A DNA stretch of 64,000 bases from CAYSWV01 sp964434865 (GTDB taxonomy: Bacteria; Cyanobacteriota; Cyanobacteriia; Thermostichales; Thermostichaceae). Below the pieces are notes generated by a model. The model was not told the origin of the DNA and did no database searches. It saw only the letters and a program-made list of their open reading frames with translations. The translations under genes and the position numbers were made by a program. Below, piece by piece: positions 34,285-44,052 of the stretch; the stretch's first letter is position 1; each line of letters begins with the position of its first letter. The stretch is from contig CAYSWV010000018.1 in assembly GCA_964434865.1 (NCBI GenBank), positions 13,288 through 77,287 of the forward strand, in the 5' to 3' direction.

Positions 34285-37200
34285 TACTTCTAACGATGAC
34301 AGCTATGTTAAGCAGCTGTTCCTAGCCGAAATTCAAGAGGCATTACAAAACTTTGAGCAAGAGTTGTTAGCCCTTGAAAGACGTCCTATGTCTGGGAGTC
34401 AGGCCTTCCGCACCTTACAGCGGCTAGCTCATTCTATTAAGGGTGCAGCCTCAATGGCTAAAGCCACTCATCTGAGTCAATCCATTCATGCAGTTGAAGA
34501 CACGTTAACTGAGGTGGTGCCCGTTTGGCCAGAACTAACAGCACCAGAGCAAACTCAAGTTCTATCCCAGCTTCTACAATCGTTGGATGGTCTCAATCAA
34601 GATCTCGCCCTATTTGAACAGACCATGCATACGGCCCCCCAGCCCGCCTCCAACTCAGCTACTACCGAACCAACCCCTACCGATACCGATATTGATCTCA
34701 GCCTGTTAGATGACCCGATGCTCTCTATGGCCTCTACGGATCTGGACTCAGAGTTTGATCCAGGGTTACTTGATACCTCATCAGACCTAGATGATGTCAC
34801 TGTAGAGGATCTGGAATTAGAGTTTGATCCAGGGTTACTCGACACCTCATTAAACCTTCTAGATGAGGCTACTGCAGAGTTTGATCCCTCCTGGCTTGAT
34901 GAACCGGCAGATCTACCTGAAGCTGACCTGGACTCAATGGAACTGGATCTAGCTTTGAATGAAGAAGACCTTTCAGAGTTAGCATTAGAGCTTGAGTTTG
35001 ATCCTAGCTTACTGAATGCAGGAACTCTCCTAACTGGATCGACAGATCCCGAACTCAACTCTGGACCTTCAAATCTGGAAATCCCTCACTTTGAAGCAGG
35101 ATCTGATCTCGATCAACTATTAGATGTGGAACCTCATCAGTCTGATTCAGCTGAAGATCAAGCCCTAATCACGATTTTCTTCAATGAAGCTAGAGAGTTT
35201 TCTCAGCTGTTGATGACCCAAGTTCAAGCCCTGCGCCAACCTACCGTCCCTAATATCAGCCAACTGTTCCGAGAATTGATTCGCTCAGCTCACTCTTTAA
35301 AAGGTTCAGCAGCCATGTTTGGGCGGGGCCAGCTCGCAGCTGCTATGGCTCAAATTGAAGAGCAATTTAAAGGTATCCAACTGTTGTGGAGTGCTTGGAC
35401 TGTAGAGCAACATCAACAATGGTTTAACCAGATTCAACCCATACTAGAGCTAGTCGTCAGGATTGTAGAGGCCGATCAATCAGGATTAGAGACAGATCCC
35501 AGCCTAACAGAATTGAGTTTAGCGCTGGGCCAGTTGCCTCAGCTGGAGATCTCAGAGGTCGATCAGCCCCAGCCGCAATCGCCTAGCTTATTAGAAACGA
35601 TGTTATCTAGAGACTTTCCCCCCTTAATTGCTCAACTTAAAGCCTTATGCCAGCTAGAGCCTTCTAATGAAATCTCGATTCAAGAGAGTGTCCCTGACGT
35701 CTTGGAATTACTCCAGAAACTCAATGCCTTGTCAACCATGTTACAGCTTAGTGAATTACAAACAGCTATCGATCCACTTGAGCTGATCACGGCCCAAGCG
35801 CTCTTTGACGAGTCCAGCTTAGTCACCTTACCAGAGCAATGGTTAAGCGGCATCGCCACTATTGAAACAGTGAGCCAACAATTATTAACTGATCTCAAAC
35901 AAGCCCAGCCTGAAGTTCAGCCCTCAGATCCCAATCTTGAAGCCATTGAAAAGGTTCCAGAACCTGGCCCCCTGACCCCAATCTTTTCTCGAGTGGATGC
36001 CCGCCGCTTAGATGCTGTGATGAATTTAGTGGGTGAACTGATCATTCAACGGACCTATCTAGATCAGGAACGTCAGGACTTGAATCGGTTGGCTCGTCAA
36101 ACAAAACTGATCATGCAGCAAATGCGACAAATCAACCAACAACTCCGAGAATCCTATGATCAGCTTAATATTGGTCAGGGTTCAGCTTCTTTAGGCTCTA
36201 ACTCCCATGATTTTGATAGTTTGGAGTGGGATCGACACACCCAAGTGCATGAAGCTGCTCATCACTTAATGGAATCTTCTGCCTTACTACGAGAAAAAAT
36301 AGAGGATTTAGCTCAAATTGAGCGCAGAATGGAGCAAACGGGAACTCAATTCAACCGGATATGTGCCGAACTCTCTAACCAAGCCACACGACTACGAGTT
36401 GCTCCCTTCTCACAAATTGTGACGCATCTCCCCCGAGCTATCAGAGATCTCTGTAAGACCTATCAAAAATCTGTGGAGCTAGTGATCTATGGGGGTGAGG
36501 TTGAAATTGATGAACAGATCTTATATCAACTTCAAGATCCCATTACCCATCTAGTTCGTAATGCCTTTGATCATGGGATTGAATCACCCGATGAACGACA
36601 AACAGCTGGCAAACCAACAACGGGCCGGATTGAAATTGAGGCCAGACACTCAGGCAGTCGGACATTGATTACTATTCAAGATGATGGCCGGGGGATCGAC
36701 CCAGAACGAATTCGTCAGAAAGCTATTCACCAAGGTCTATACACAACTGAACAAGCAGAAGCTTTAACTGAGGCCGAACTGCATCGGCTCCTTTTTGTGC
36801 CAGAGTTTAGCACGGCTGACCAAGTCACCCAATTATCCGGTCGAGGTGTGGGCTTAGATATTGTTGAAGCTGCTCTTATTCAACTGAGAGGTGATATTAC
36901 TCTACAAACTCGTTTGGGCCACGGCACAACCTTTACTCTAGGGTTACCTTTAGTGTTATCCATTATGCCAGCTTTGTTGGTTAGGGTTGAACGTGATATC
37001 TTGGCGATTCCACAGGATCGAATTATCCAAATTATGCGCATCACCCCAGAGGAGTTGCAACAGACGGACTCATCAGCATCCAACCTACAAGTCCACTGGC
37101 AGGACCAAGCTCTCCCCGCATTTAGAATTCCTGAGTTACTGCGCTACCACATACCTCATCCTGATCAAGGTACCCTGAATCCTCTCACCGTTGAACGAAC

Positions 37201-37840
37201 TAAAATACCTGTCGTTATTCTTAAAGACTCAACCACCAACAAAGACTCACAGATCCAAGCCAAAGCAGCTGTGCTAGTGGATCAGTTAATTGGACAACAG
37301 GATATCGTTTTGAAAGCTCTACCCTCAGGACTCCCTCAGCCTGTCGGGGTTAGTGGGGCAACAGTTTTAGGAACAGGACGGGTTGTACTGGTGCTGGATC
37401 CAGATCAACTCCTTGATCAAGCTAGTCATTATCAAGAGTCACCTCTCGCCACTGAGATCGACATCCCTATGGCCCAACGCATTCTGGTTGTTGATGATGC
37501 TTACTCAGTCCGCAGCATGATAGTATCGACCCTCAGTCGGGCTGGATACCAAGTTGAACAAGCTCAAGATGGTCGTGTTGCTGTGTCTCGACTTGCTGTA
37601 GATCCAAACTATCAAGCCATCATTACTGATCTAGAGATGCCCAGACTTGATGGATTCGGACTGCTGCGTCACTTACAATCACAGCCACATTTGGCTCAGA
37701 TTCCAACCATAGTCTTGACATCTCGCAGTGCCAGCAAGTACAGAGAAAAAGCATTAGAGCTACAGGCTAAAGGTTACCTGACTAAGCCGTTTCAAAAGCG
37801 AGATCTTCTGACCCTAGTTGAGCAACTGATCAACGCTTAA
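34277..37840 (+). CDS. pilL: CheA-type histidine kinase with two Hpt modules and C-terminal receiver
   Basis: A 1187-residue kinase from the ATG at 34277, which overlaps the pilJ stop by eight bases. Order: Hpt1 with LAHSIKGAAS (His52), an acidic Asp/Leu/Thr-rich linker with four EFDP[GS]LL-like repeats (residues 159, 182, 201, 240), Hpt2 with SAHSLKGSAA (His339), dimerisation helices (about 580-740), HATPase with HLVRNAFDHGIESPDERQ and GRGVGLDIVEAAL, a CheW-like domain (about 900-1050) and a receiver (VVDDAYSVRSM, TDLEMPRLDG, KPFQKRD). It phosphorylates PilG/PilH-type regulators. The hybrid layout matches PilL/PixL. Confidence 0.92.
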   Translation: MYSTSNDDSYVKQLFLAEIQEALQNFEQELLALERRPMSGSQAFRTLQRLAHSIKGAASMAKATHLSQSIHAVEDTLTEVVPVWPELTAPEQTQVLSQLLQSLDGLNQDLALFEQTMHTAPQPASNSATTEPTPTDTDIDLSLLDDPMLSMASTDLDSEFDPGLLDTSSDLDDVTVEDLELEFDPGLLDTSLNLLDEATAEFDPSWLDEPADLPEADLDSMELDLALNEEDLSELALELEFDPSLLNAGTLLTGSTDPELNSGPSNLEIPHFEAGSDLDQLLDVEPHQSDSAEDQALITIFFNEAREFSQLLMTQVQALRQPTVPNISQLFRELIRSAHSLKGSAAMFGRGQLAAAMAQIEEQFKGIQLLWSAWTVEQHQQWFNQIQPILELVVRIVEADQSGLETDPSLTELSLALGQLPQLEISEVDQPQPQSPSLLETMLSRDFPPLIAQLKALCQLEPSNEISIQESVPDVLELLQKLNALSTMLQLSELQTAIDPLELITAQALFDESSLVTLPEQWLSGIATIETVSQQLLTDLKQAQPEVQPSDPNLEAIEKVPEPGPLTPIFSRVDARRLDAVMNLVGELIIQRTYLDQERQDLNRLARQTKLIMQQMRQINQQLRESYDQLNIGQGSASLGSNSHDFDSLEWDRHTQVHEAAHHLMESSALLREKIEDLAQIERRMEQTGTQFNRICAELSNQATRLRVAPFSQIVTHLPRAIRDLCKTYQKSVELVIYGGEVEIDEQILYQLQDPITHLVRNAFDHGIESPDERQTAGKPTTGRIEIEARHSGSRTLITIQDDGRGIDPERIRQKAIHQGLYTTEQAEALTEAELHRLLFVPEFSTADQVTQLSGRGVGLDIVEAALIQLRGDITLQTRLGHGTTFTLGLPLVLSIMPALLVRVERDILAIPQDRIIQIMRITPEELQQTDSSASNLQVHWQDQALPAFRIPELLRYHIPHPDQGTLNPLTVERTKIPVVILKDSTTNKDSQIQAKAAVLVDQLIGQQDIVLKALPSGLPQPVGVSGATVLGTGRVVLVLDPDQLLDQASHYQESPLATEIDIPMAQRILVVDDAYSVRSMIVSTLSRAGYQVEQAQDGRVAVSRLAVDPNYQAIITDLEMPRLDGFGLLRHLQSQPHLAQIPTIVLTSRSASKYREKALELQAKGYLTKPFQKRDLLTLVEQLINA

Positions 37841-38101
37841 AATTTCAGAATCGGGTTCCTGTTCAACTAACCAGATCTTACCCTCAATGTTTTTGGAAGT
37901 TGCTTTAGCTCTAGCTGCAGTACTTATGCATCTCCCGTTGTTAAATTTTTCAAGTACATGTTGAACTATAGAAGAAACAGGAATTAGTCATGAATGAAAC
38001 CATCATGCTATCAGAATCACTATTATCCACCTTTCATTCACAGTTGTTGCTTATATCTTGGGTGTGATACATCTTAATAAGTGTGAATTGAGGATAACCC
38101 C

Positions 38102-38263
38102 ATGGATGCTGTCAGGATCATTGCAGCCATATTACTGCCACCTTTGGGTGTATTTCTACAAGTTGGATTCGGCGTGGATTTTTGGATCAATATAGTGTTG
38201 ACTTTATTCGGCTATATCCCTGGTATCGTCCATGCCGTATGGATCATTGCTAAACGGAGCTGA
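38102..38263 (+). CDS. Pmp3/UPF0057-family membrane microprotein
   Basis: A 53-residue protein too short for usual gene calling, with AGGA seven bases upstream. Two hydrophobic spans, IIAAILLPPLGVFLQVG and FWINIVLTLFGYIPGIVHAVWII, joined by FGVD, match the Pmp3/YqaE family exactly in layout and length (PPLGVFL, GYIPGIVHA). Family members help membrane potential and salt or cold tolerance. It lies alone between the pil operon and the lipid kinase. Confidence 0.85.
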   Translation: MDAVRIIAAILLPPLGVFLQVGFGVDFWINIVLTLFGYIPGIVHAVWIIAKRS

Positions 38264-38274
38264 AGGTAACTTGT

Positions 38275-38320
38275 TTCTTTAATAAGAAAGGGTATTTCAA
38301 GTTTATGATTTGGGATACCC
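38275..38320 (+). other. small hairpins after the Pmp3 gene
   Basis: TTTCTT-TAAT-AAGAAA (38275-38290) is a perfect 6-bp hairpin 12 bases past the stop, followed by a 6-bp GGGTAT/ATACCC pair (38290-38295, 38315-38320). They could be the transcript end, although the U-tract is weak. Confidence 0.3.
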
Positions 38321-38346
38321 ATTTGTTTTATTGGCTATTACCTTAG

Positions 38347-39261
38347 GTGAGGAAACCCTTGAAACGTCAGTCTGTTGCTGTCATTTTTAATCCAGTTGCT
38401 GGTCAACATAGCCCTGAACAAACTCTAGCCCAACTTCAGGCCTACTTACAATCGACTTGTGATTTAAATATTTTGCAGACCAGTCAGACACTGGGGGCAA
38501 GGCAGCTCACTCACCAAGCTCTGCAACACTCTATCGATCTCGTTATTGCTGCCGGTGGTGATGGCACTGTATCCCAAGTGGCACAAGAGTTAGTGCATAG
38601 TCAGATTCCCTTAGGTATTATCCCTTTGGGAACGGCTAACGTGTTTGCAATGGGATTAGGGATACCCGCTACTGTTGAATCTGCCTGTGAAGTAATTACC
38701 CAGCACCACATTCGAGATCTAGATGTAGGTATCTGCAATGGTCAGATCTTTATTGTGAAGACTAGCATAGGCTATGGTGCTGACACAATCCAGAATACTA
38801 GTCGTGCTTCTAAAAATCGCTGGGGTCTGCTAGCTTATATCTTACAAGGCATTCGTCAATTGAAAACTCTTAGATCTTACACTGCTAAAATTGAAACTGA
38901 ACAGGAGACTATCCATGCGGTGGCCACCTCAGTAACTGTTGCTAATAGCTCTTCAATAAGCTCCATCCTAGCTCAAGGGCCTGAGGCTGTCATTGCTGAT
39001 GATGGCTTGCTAGATATGACGGTCCTGATCGTTGATCATTGGCTACCCGCACTTCTGGCTTTTGCCGATCTATTTACCTCTGCCCTAAGACAAACAGCTG
39101 CTCAGGTGGGTAGTGTACATCGACGCGTCAAACAGCTGACGATAGAAACCAATCCACCCCGGCCGATAGTGATAGACGGCGATCCGGCTGGCACAACCCC
39201 GGTTACTATTGAATGTATTCCTCAATGTTTACAAGTGATTGTCCCTAGATCGGAACCCTAA
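38347..39261 (+). CDS. diacylglycerol kinase-family lipid kinase (YegS/DagK-like)
   Basis: A 304-residue kinase starting with GTG at 38347. The catalytic fold shows AVIFNPVAGQ, the nucleotide loop AAGGDGTVSQVAQEL, the conserved IIPLGTANVFAMGLGIP, DVGICNGQIFIVKTSIGYGAD and a C-terminal IDGDPAG. It would phosphorylate a diacylglycerol-like or sphingoid lipid at the membrane. It is convergent with the last gene of the exopolysaccharide arm. Confidence 0.88.
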   Translation: MRKPLKRQSVAVIFNPVAGQHSPEQTLAQLQAYLQSTCDLNILQTSQTLGARQLTHQALQHSIDLVIAAGGDGTVSQVAQELVHSQIPLGIIPLGTANVFAMGLGIPATVESACEVITQHHIRDLDVGICNGQIFIVKTSIGYGADTIQNTSRASKNRWGLLAYILQGIRQLKTLRSYTAKIETEQETIHAVATSVTVANSSSISSILAQGPEAVIADDGLLDMTVLIVDHWLPALLAFADLFTSALRQTAAQVGSVHRRVKQLTIETNPPRPIVIDGDPAGTTPVTIECIPQCLQVIVPRSEP

Positions 39262-39308
39262 GAGGTTAAAAATTCAAGAATTAAGGTTAAAGAGAGTTAA
39301 AAGTGTCA

Positions 39309-40544
39309 CTAGAGTTCGATCACAGTTTGATATAAAGTAACCAGTTGATCATTCAAAGTTTCAATATTAAATGAGTGTTCTACTTGTGCCCGACCGGCCT
39401 GACCCATTTGTGGCCATTGATCAGGATGGGATACTAGCGTCAGCAGTTTATTAGCTAGCGCTTCTACATCTCGTTCTGGCACTAAAAACCCAGAAACCCC
39501 ATCTTCAATCAACTCTGGGATCCCACTATGCTCAGTACTAAGAACCGGCAAGCCACGCGCCATAGCTTCCATCAAAGCAACAGGAATCCCCTCTTGATCT
39601 CCAGTAGAGCTAGTTACACTGGGAGCGAGAAAGAGGTGAGCTTGTTCCAAATGCTGAATTAACTCGGATTGATCCCGCCAACCCAATAGTTCAACATGCT
39701 GATCGAGATTCAGTTCTTTGATTAACTGTTCCAAATAACGGTAGAGCGGACCATCGCCGATAATAGAATATCGAATCTGATTAAACACCGGTCTCACTTT
39801 AGCCACGGCCCGAATCGCATACTCAATTCCTTTTTTTTCAACTAACCGGCAACAGCTGATTAATTGAACAGGTTGATCAGGTTGCCAGAAGCGAGGTTTA
39901 AAGGTAAATCGCTGACAATCTATGCCCATATGATGCACAGCAATTTTAGTTTCATCACACCCCAACTGCACTAACCGTTGCTGCCAGTGCTGGCTAATTG
40001 GCAAGAAATAATCACCTCGTTCAAATAAATGAGAGTAGCCTGCAGGATCTTGAGTCTGGAGATAGGAGGTTAGATCATAGCCATGAAAAGAAGTGATCAC
40101 TTTGCCTGTAAAGGCGTTAAACTGGCGTAACTGTGCTCCTAATTGCCCGAGCGGGCCAAAATGACAGTGAACAATATCATAATGAGGTCGTTTCAAAAAG
40201 GGAACAGTACTAAACAACAGCTCTACTCGATTAATAGACGGATCACGATGAGTGGTATTGAACAAGGTATTAGCTATCACTGTCGGATTGTGCAACGCTG
40301 AAAATCCTGCAATAGTTGTTGCTTTAATCCAGCATTTGACTCTTTGAAGGGGGATATGGGGTCGATAGAGGCTGCGTTCTAGTAGGCCATATTTGCCAAT
40401 ATCAGGATGTTGCTTCTCTTCATGACTAAAGCCAGTAGAAATGATATCAACCTGATGACCCCGATCCAAAAGGCCTGTGATCATATTTAAAATAAATGTT
40501 TCAGAAAGATGGGGAAACTGATTCACCATAAAGGCAATGTTCAT
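39309..40544 (-). CDS. GT4-family glycosyltransferase
   Basis: A 411-residue GT-B enzyme of family GT4. The N-terminal half has MNIAFMVNQFPHLSETFIL and a glycine-rich loop (GPLGQLGAQLRQ); the donor-binding half has ISCCRLVEKKGIEYAIRA, IGDGPLYRYLEQLI, the EX7E motif region FLAPSVTSSTGDQEGIPVALMEAMARGLPVLST and SGFLVPERD. It adds one sugar, with retention, during repeat-unit assembly. It is the distal gene of the - arm of the polysaccharide locus, 29 bases after wzx. Confidence 0.9.
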   Translation of the reverse strand: MNIAFMVNQFPHLSETFILNMITGLLDRGHQVDIISTGFSHEEKQHPDIGKYGLLERSLYRPHIPLQRVKCWIKATTIAGFSALHNPTVIANTLFNTTHRDPSINRVELLFSTVPFLKRPHYDIVHCHFGPLGQLGAQLRQFNAFTGKVITSFHGYDLTSYLQTQDPAGYSHLFERGDYFLPISQHWQQRLVQLGCDETKIAVHHMGIDCQRFTFKPRFWQPDQPVQLISCCRLVEKKGIEYAIRAVAKVRPVFNQIRYSIIGDGPLYRYLEQLIKELNLDQHVELLGWRDQSELIQHLEQAHLFLAPSVTSSTGDQEGIPVALMEAMARGLPVLSTEHSGIPELIEDGVSGFLVPERDVEALANKLLTLVSHPDQWPQMGQAGRAQVEHSFNIETLNDQLVTLYQTVIEL

Positions 40545-40573
40545 GAGACTAACCTCTTGGATCTAATACCCAG

Positions 40574-42118
40574 TTACAACTTGTTGGTCTCTGTGGAGTC
40601 ATCAGTCGACAGTCGTTTGCGTACAAAGGACAATGCCATTGTGATCGTATCGTGTAGTTCTTGACGACCCGTGGCGGTCACACTCAAAACGGTTAACGAT
40701 GATATCACAGTTAGGCTTAACCCCACCAAGCAATTGACCAAAGGATTAGGACTCAGTTGCAGCCAGCGATAACCGCTAATCATGCCTAAACTCAATAGGG
40801 CTGCCCCCACAAAGGGAGCAATAGTCTGGTAAATATCACCCGTCTTGACAGGTCCTTTACGGCCTACTAACCAGAACAAGATCGGGACTTTCAATAATAA
40901 ACCTGATGAGCTGTACATGATCGCCACACCCACAGCTCCCCATGGTAGACCGATCAAAATAGCTAAGATGGTAATGCCACCCCCAATAGCTCCCCACCGT
41001 AACTGCTCCCATGTTCGGTCTTGAGTCGTAAAGAGCCAGCCTGTTGTATGAGCAATTGGTTGGACTAGAGCCATGATGCCTAAAATGGCAAATAACTGAC
41101 CTGCCTCTAGCCACTTGGGACCTAGAACGAGTGCAATTAACCAGTTTGAAGTTCCCACCATGAAGGCTACTAAGGGTAGTGTGATCAAACAGAGCTTACG
41201 TAGAATTCTGAGATAGGCCTTCCGGTAGCGCTCGGGATCATGGTTTAAGCGACTGAGAGCTGGTACAGTAACCCTAGCAATAGGGGCATTAATTTGTTGA
41301 ATCGGTAACAGGAGCAGTTGGTAAGCCTTAGCGTAAAAGCCCAAAGCTTGTGGCCCCCAAACTCGACCAATTAAAATATTGTCTAAGTTACGTGATACAT
41401 AGTTAATTAAGTTAAAGCCCGTCAAATTACGACCAAACATGATCATCGATTTGACATTTTTAAAGGCATAGAACCCTGTCGGTCGCCACTGACACCGGCA
41501 CCACACACCAACCATATGACTGAAGCCAATGACAAGTTGCATCAGGACCAAAGCCCAAACTCCATAGCCTAATGCTCCCATAACGATGGCGGTACTGACA
41601 CCTGCAGCCAATGCAGTAATATCGATCACGGCTAGTTCGGTAAATCGCATCTGGCGGCTCAGTAATGCTTGATGTTGTACCGTGAGGCCTCCAAATAAAT
41701 AGCCGATGGAAAGAACTAGTGTCACATAAACTAGGATAGGTTCTTGATAAAACCGAGCGATTAAAGGAGCTAATGAAGCAGTCACGGCAGCAACGGCCAA
41801 ACTGACTCCCACATTCACCCAAAATAGAGTACTGACCTGCTCATGATTTAAGTCTGATCGTTGTACTGTAGCCGTGGACAGGCCCAGATCTTTAAATAAG
41901 CTGATAAACCCTGTAATAGCCACTGTCATACCAAAATAGCCATAGTCCTGAGGGGTTAATAGTCGGGCAAGTACTACATTAGATCCCAGCTGGAGCATAA
42001 ACTTCGATCCTTGGGAAGCCAGCGTAATCATCCCACCGTTAACAAAGCGCTGCTTCAAATTAGTGGTTAAATGGGCTGTGGAGAGATGCTGATCAGAGTT
42101 GAGCGGTGCAGCTTTCAT
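40574..42118 (-). CDS. wzx: Wzx-type repeat-unit flippase
   Basis: A 514-residue polytopic membrane protein of the MATE/MOP superfamily, Polysacc_synt_3 type. About 12-14 hydrophobic spans are visible, and the N-terminus has FVNGGMITLASQGSKFMLQLGSNVVLARLLTPQDYGYFGM, a hallmark of Wzx/TuaB proteins. It flips the lipid-linked repeat unit from the cytoplasmic to the outer leaflet. It lies in the - arm between GT2 and GT4 genes, with close spacing (15 and 29 bases). Confidence 0.9.
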   Translation of the reverse strand: MKAAPLNSDQHLSTAHLTTNLKQRFVNGGMITLASQGSKFMLQLGSNVVLARLLTPQDYGYFGMTVAITGFISLFKDLGLSTATVQRSDLNHEQVSTLFWVNVGVSLAVAAVTASLAPLIARFYQEPILVYVTLVLSIGYLFGGLTVQHQALLSRQMRFTELAVIDITALAAGVSTAIVMGALGYGVWALVLMQLVIGFSHMVGVWCRCQWRPTGFYAFKNVKSMIMFGRNLTGFNLINYVSRNLDNILIGRVWGPQALGFYAKAYQLLLLPIQQINAPIARVTVPALSRLNHDPERYRKAYLRILRKLCLITLPLVAFMVGTSNWLIALVLGPKWLEAGQLFAILGIMALVQPIAHTTGWLFTTQDRTWEQLRWGAIGGGITILAILIGLPWGAVGVAIMYSSSGLLLKVPILFWLVGRKGPVKTGDIYQTIAPFVGAALLSLGMISGYRWLQLSPNPLVNCLVGLSLTVISSLTVLSVTATGRQELHDTITMALSFVRKRLSTDDSTETNKL

Positions 42119-42133
42119 GGAGCAGTCCTGTGA

Positions 42134-43072
42134 TTATTCAAGGGATTCAATGTAGCGAGCCGTTTCAGGTAATGTGGCTCCTCGTTGGCCCAGAGCTTGA
42201 TAGTGTAAAGTGAGAAGTTGGATCAGTGGACTCACTAGATCAACGCTCGTGGCTTTACCCTGAAGGTATTGAACAGCTGACAAGGGTAATTCCTTTAATA
42301 ACCACCGACTGGCTCGATAGAGATACTGATAAGATTTCAGTTCAGGTGCTAGCGTGACTCCAAATAACTCATTTAGGTAACGATGTGAGCGCCCATACCG
42401 CTGCCATTGTCGTTTAAATTCCTGCCAATCATGTCGGTGACGATGTTGAACAATCGCATCATGAGCCACAGCATACTGCCATTGGGTTTCCGATTGGATC
42501 CGCCAACATAAATCAGCATCTCCACCTGTGGTTAAATACGGCCGAAATAAACCAATGGCTTCAAAAACGGTATATCGAACAGCTAGGTTAGCCGTTTTGC
42601 CGAAGGGGTAGTAGGGATGCTTCAATGAGTTTTCATGAGACAATATTTTCTTACGAGCGGCATACTGCTCCAATAAACTCGATCCCGGTAAAGCTTGGAC
42701 TGCCCCAATCACAAATCCAATAGCTGGATCGGTAAACGGTTGCATCAACTGTTCTAACCACTGGGACGTAGGTCTACAGTCAACATCAGTAAACGCCAAA
42801 ATAGGGCTGGTGGCTTGCTTAACACCTGCATTTCTAGCTGCATACGAGCTCTGGATCGCCAACGCTTGAATCGGAAAAAACTGATATCCATCAGTATTGG
42901 CTTGAGCTGCTAGGGCCTGCAGATAGGGCCAGGTTTGATCTCGGCTATTGTTATCAACCAGAATGTAGCAAACCTGCTCTTTGGGGTAGGTCTGTTGACA
43001 CAAGCACTGCACTAGATCTTTAACATCATCCTGACCATTGTAAATAGGAACGATGACTGAAACTGGGGTCAT
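42134..43072 (-). CDS. GT2-family glycosyltransferase
   Basis: A 312-residue GT-A enzyme beginning MTPVSVIVPIYNGQDDV, with a GGAG ribosome site. The donor region shows VDNNSRDQT, ARNAGVKQATSPILAFTDVDCRP (DxD-like DVDC) and GGDADLCWRIQSETQW. A transferase acting on the inner side of the membrane to extend the repeat unit. It is 65 bases downstream of the next GT2. Confidence 0.88.
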   Translation of the reverse strand: MTPVSVIVPIYNGQDDVKDLVQCLCQQTYPKEQVCYILVDNNSRDQTWPYLQALAAQANTDGYQFFPIQALAIQSSYAARNAGVKQATSPILAFTDVDCRPTSQWLEQLMQPFTDPAIGFVIGAVQALPGSSLLEQYAARKKILSHENSLKHPYYPFGKTANLAVRYTVFEAIGLFRPYLTTGGDADLCWRIQSETQWQYAVAHDAIVQHRHRHDWQEFKRQWQRYGRSHRYLNELFGVTLAPELKSYQYLYRASRWLLKELPLSAVQYLQGKATSVDLVSPLIQLLTLHYQALGQRGATLPETARYIESLE

Positions 43073-43137
43073 GAGAATCTCCTTTTGGAGCTGAGATCAG
43101 GTTAAACCGGAACTTAAAAGTGAGGGTTGATATATGA

Positions 43138-44052
43138 TCAGACTGATGGACCTTGTAAGCCTTCACGAATACCTTGAAACCGAATCCAAGGGACCAAAAC
43201 ATTGAGTCGAGCTTCCCAAAGCGCTTCAGATAGGATGGTGTAAGGGGATTGGAACAGTTGGGACCGTTGCTGCAGGGTTTGCCTGAATACTGTGGGACCA
43301 AACGTGATGCAGTGAGTAATAGCTCGGAAGAGCTCGCGCCGACCAGTGGGCACTCGCAACTGCCACCGCTGATGTAAATCAACTAGTGTTTTAGCTTTTA
43401 CTCGTTGTGACCGACAAAATGCTTTTAAATCTTTACGGTATCGATGGTACACGATCCCTCCTGTTTGCAAAAAATGAATTCGATAAGCCGTTTGCGTTTG
43501 CATGCGCCAGTTGAGATCAGTTTCTTCGCCACCACTGCGATTAAGAAAACCACCTACTTGTTGAAAAACGTCAGCCCGATACATGACATTGGCGGTGCAA
43601 GCTGTGGGTAAAAACTCTGCATGTTGAGGACAATGACCAGGACTTTTGAGGCGTAGAGCTTCGTAGCGTTCTACGGGATGGGTCAAGTCATAGGGCTGAA
43701 TGGTCCCAGCCACGGCGCCAATATTGGGATCATCAAAGCCATCTAGTAAATCTTGAATCCAGTTGGGCGTAACCACACAATCTGAATCGGTACAAGCAAT
43801 AAACTCTCCGGTTGCAGCTTGAATACCCCGATTACGGGCCGTGCCAGCCCCTGGTTGAGCTTCTAACAAAATGGTATGGCCTGTTACTGCCAACAGATCT
43901 GCGGTCCGATCCGTAGAATTATTATTGACAATGATGATTTCTAACTGATCCCGAGGGTACTCAAGTCGGCTTAATGATTCCAGCAGTGTGGGTAGCATTG
44001 CTTCGCCATTGTAAACTGGGATCAAGACTGTCACAAACGGAAAGTTAGTCAT
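43138..44052 (-). CDS. GT2-family glycosyltransferase
   Basis: A 304-residue GT-A enzyme. The start is the ATG at 44052, because GGAG sits just upstream and the protein then opens MTNFPFVTVLIPVYNGE; the longer frame to 44157 would overlap the upstream gene by over 100 bases. Motifs: IVNNNSTDRTADLL, GTARNRGIQAATGEFIACTDSDC (DxD) and GGEETDLNWRMQTQT. It is a paralogue of the gene at 42134, and overlaps the upstream GT4 stop by eight bases. Confidence 0.88.
   Translation of the reverse strand: MTNFPFVTVLIPVYNGEAMLPTLLESLSRLEYPRDQLEIIIVNNNSTDRTADLLAVTGHTILLEAQPGAGTARNRGIQAATGEFIACTDSDCVVTPNWIQDLLDGFDDPNIGAVAGTIQPYDLTHPVERYEALRLKSPGHCPQHAEFLPTACTANVMYRADVFQQVGGFLNRSGGEETDLNWRMQTQTAYRIHFLQTGGIVYHRYRKDLKAFCRSQRVKAKTLVDLHQRWQLRVPTGRRELFRAITHCITFGPTVFRQTLQQRSQLFQSPYTILSEALWEARLNVLVPWIRFQGIREGLQGPSV

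Noticed and set aside
34597..35058. 153-codon Ser-rich frame antisense to pilL
   Set aside because: It is the shadow of the acidic, repeat-rich linker of PilL, which gives a serine-rich reverse frame by codon bias.
37990..38067. 25-codon frame before the Pmp3 gene
   Set aside because: No ribosome site or membrane segment pattern; too short to support.
41460..41822. 120-codon frame inside wzx on the same strand
   Set aside because: Alternate-frame shadow of a polytopic membrane gene.
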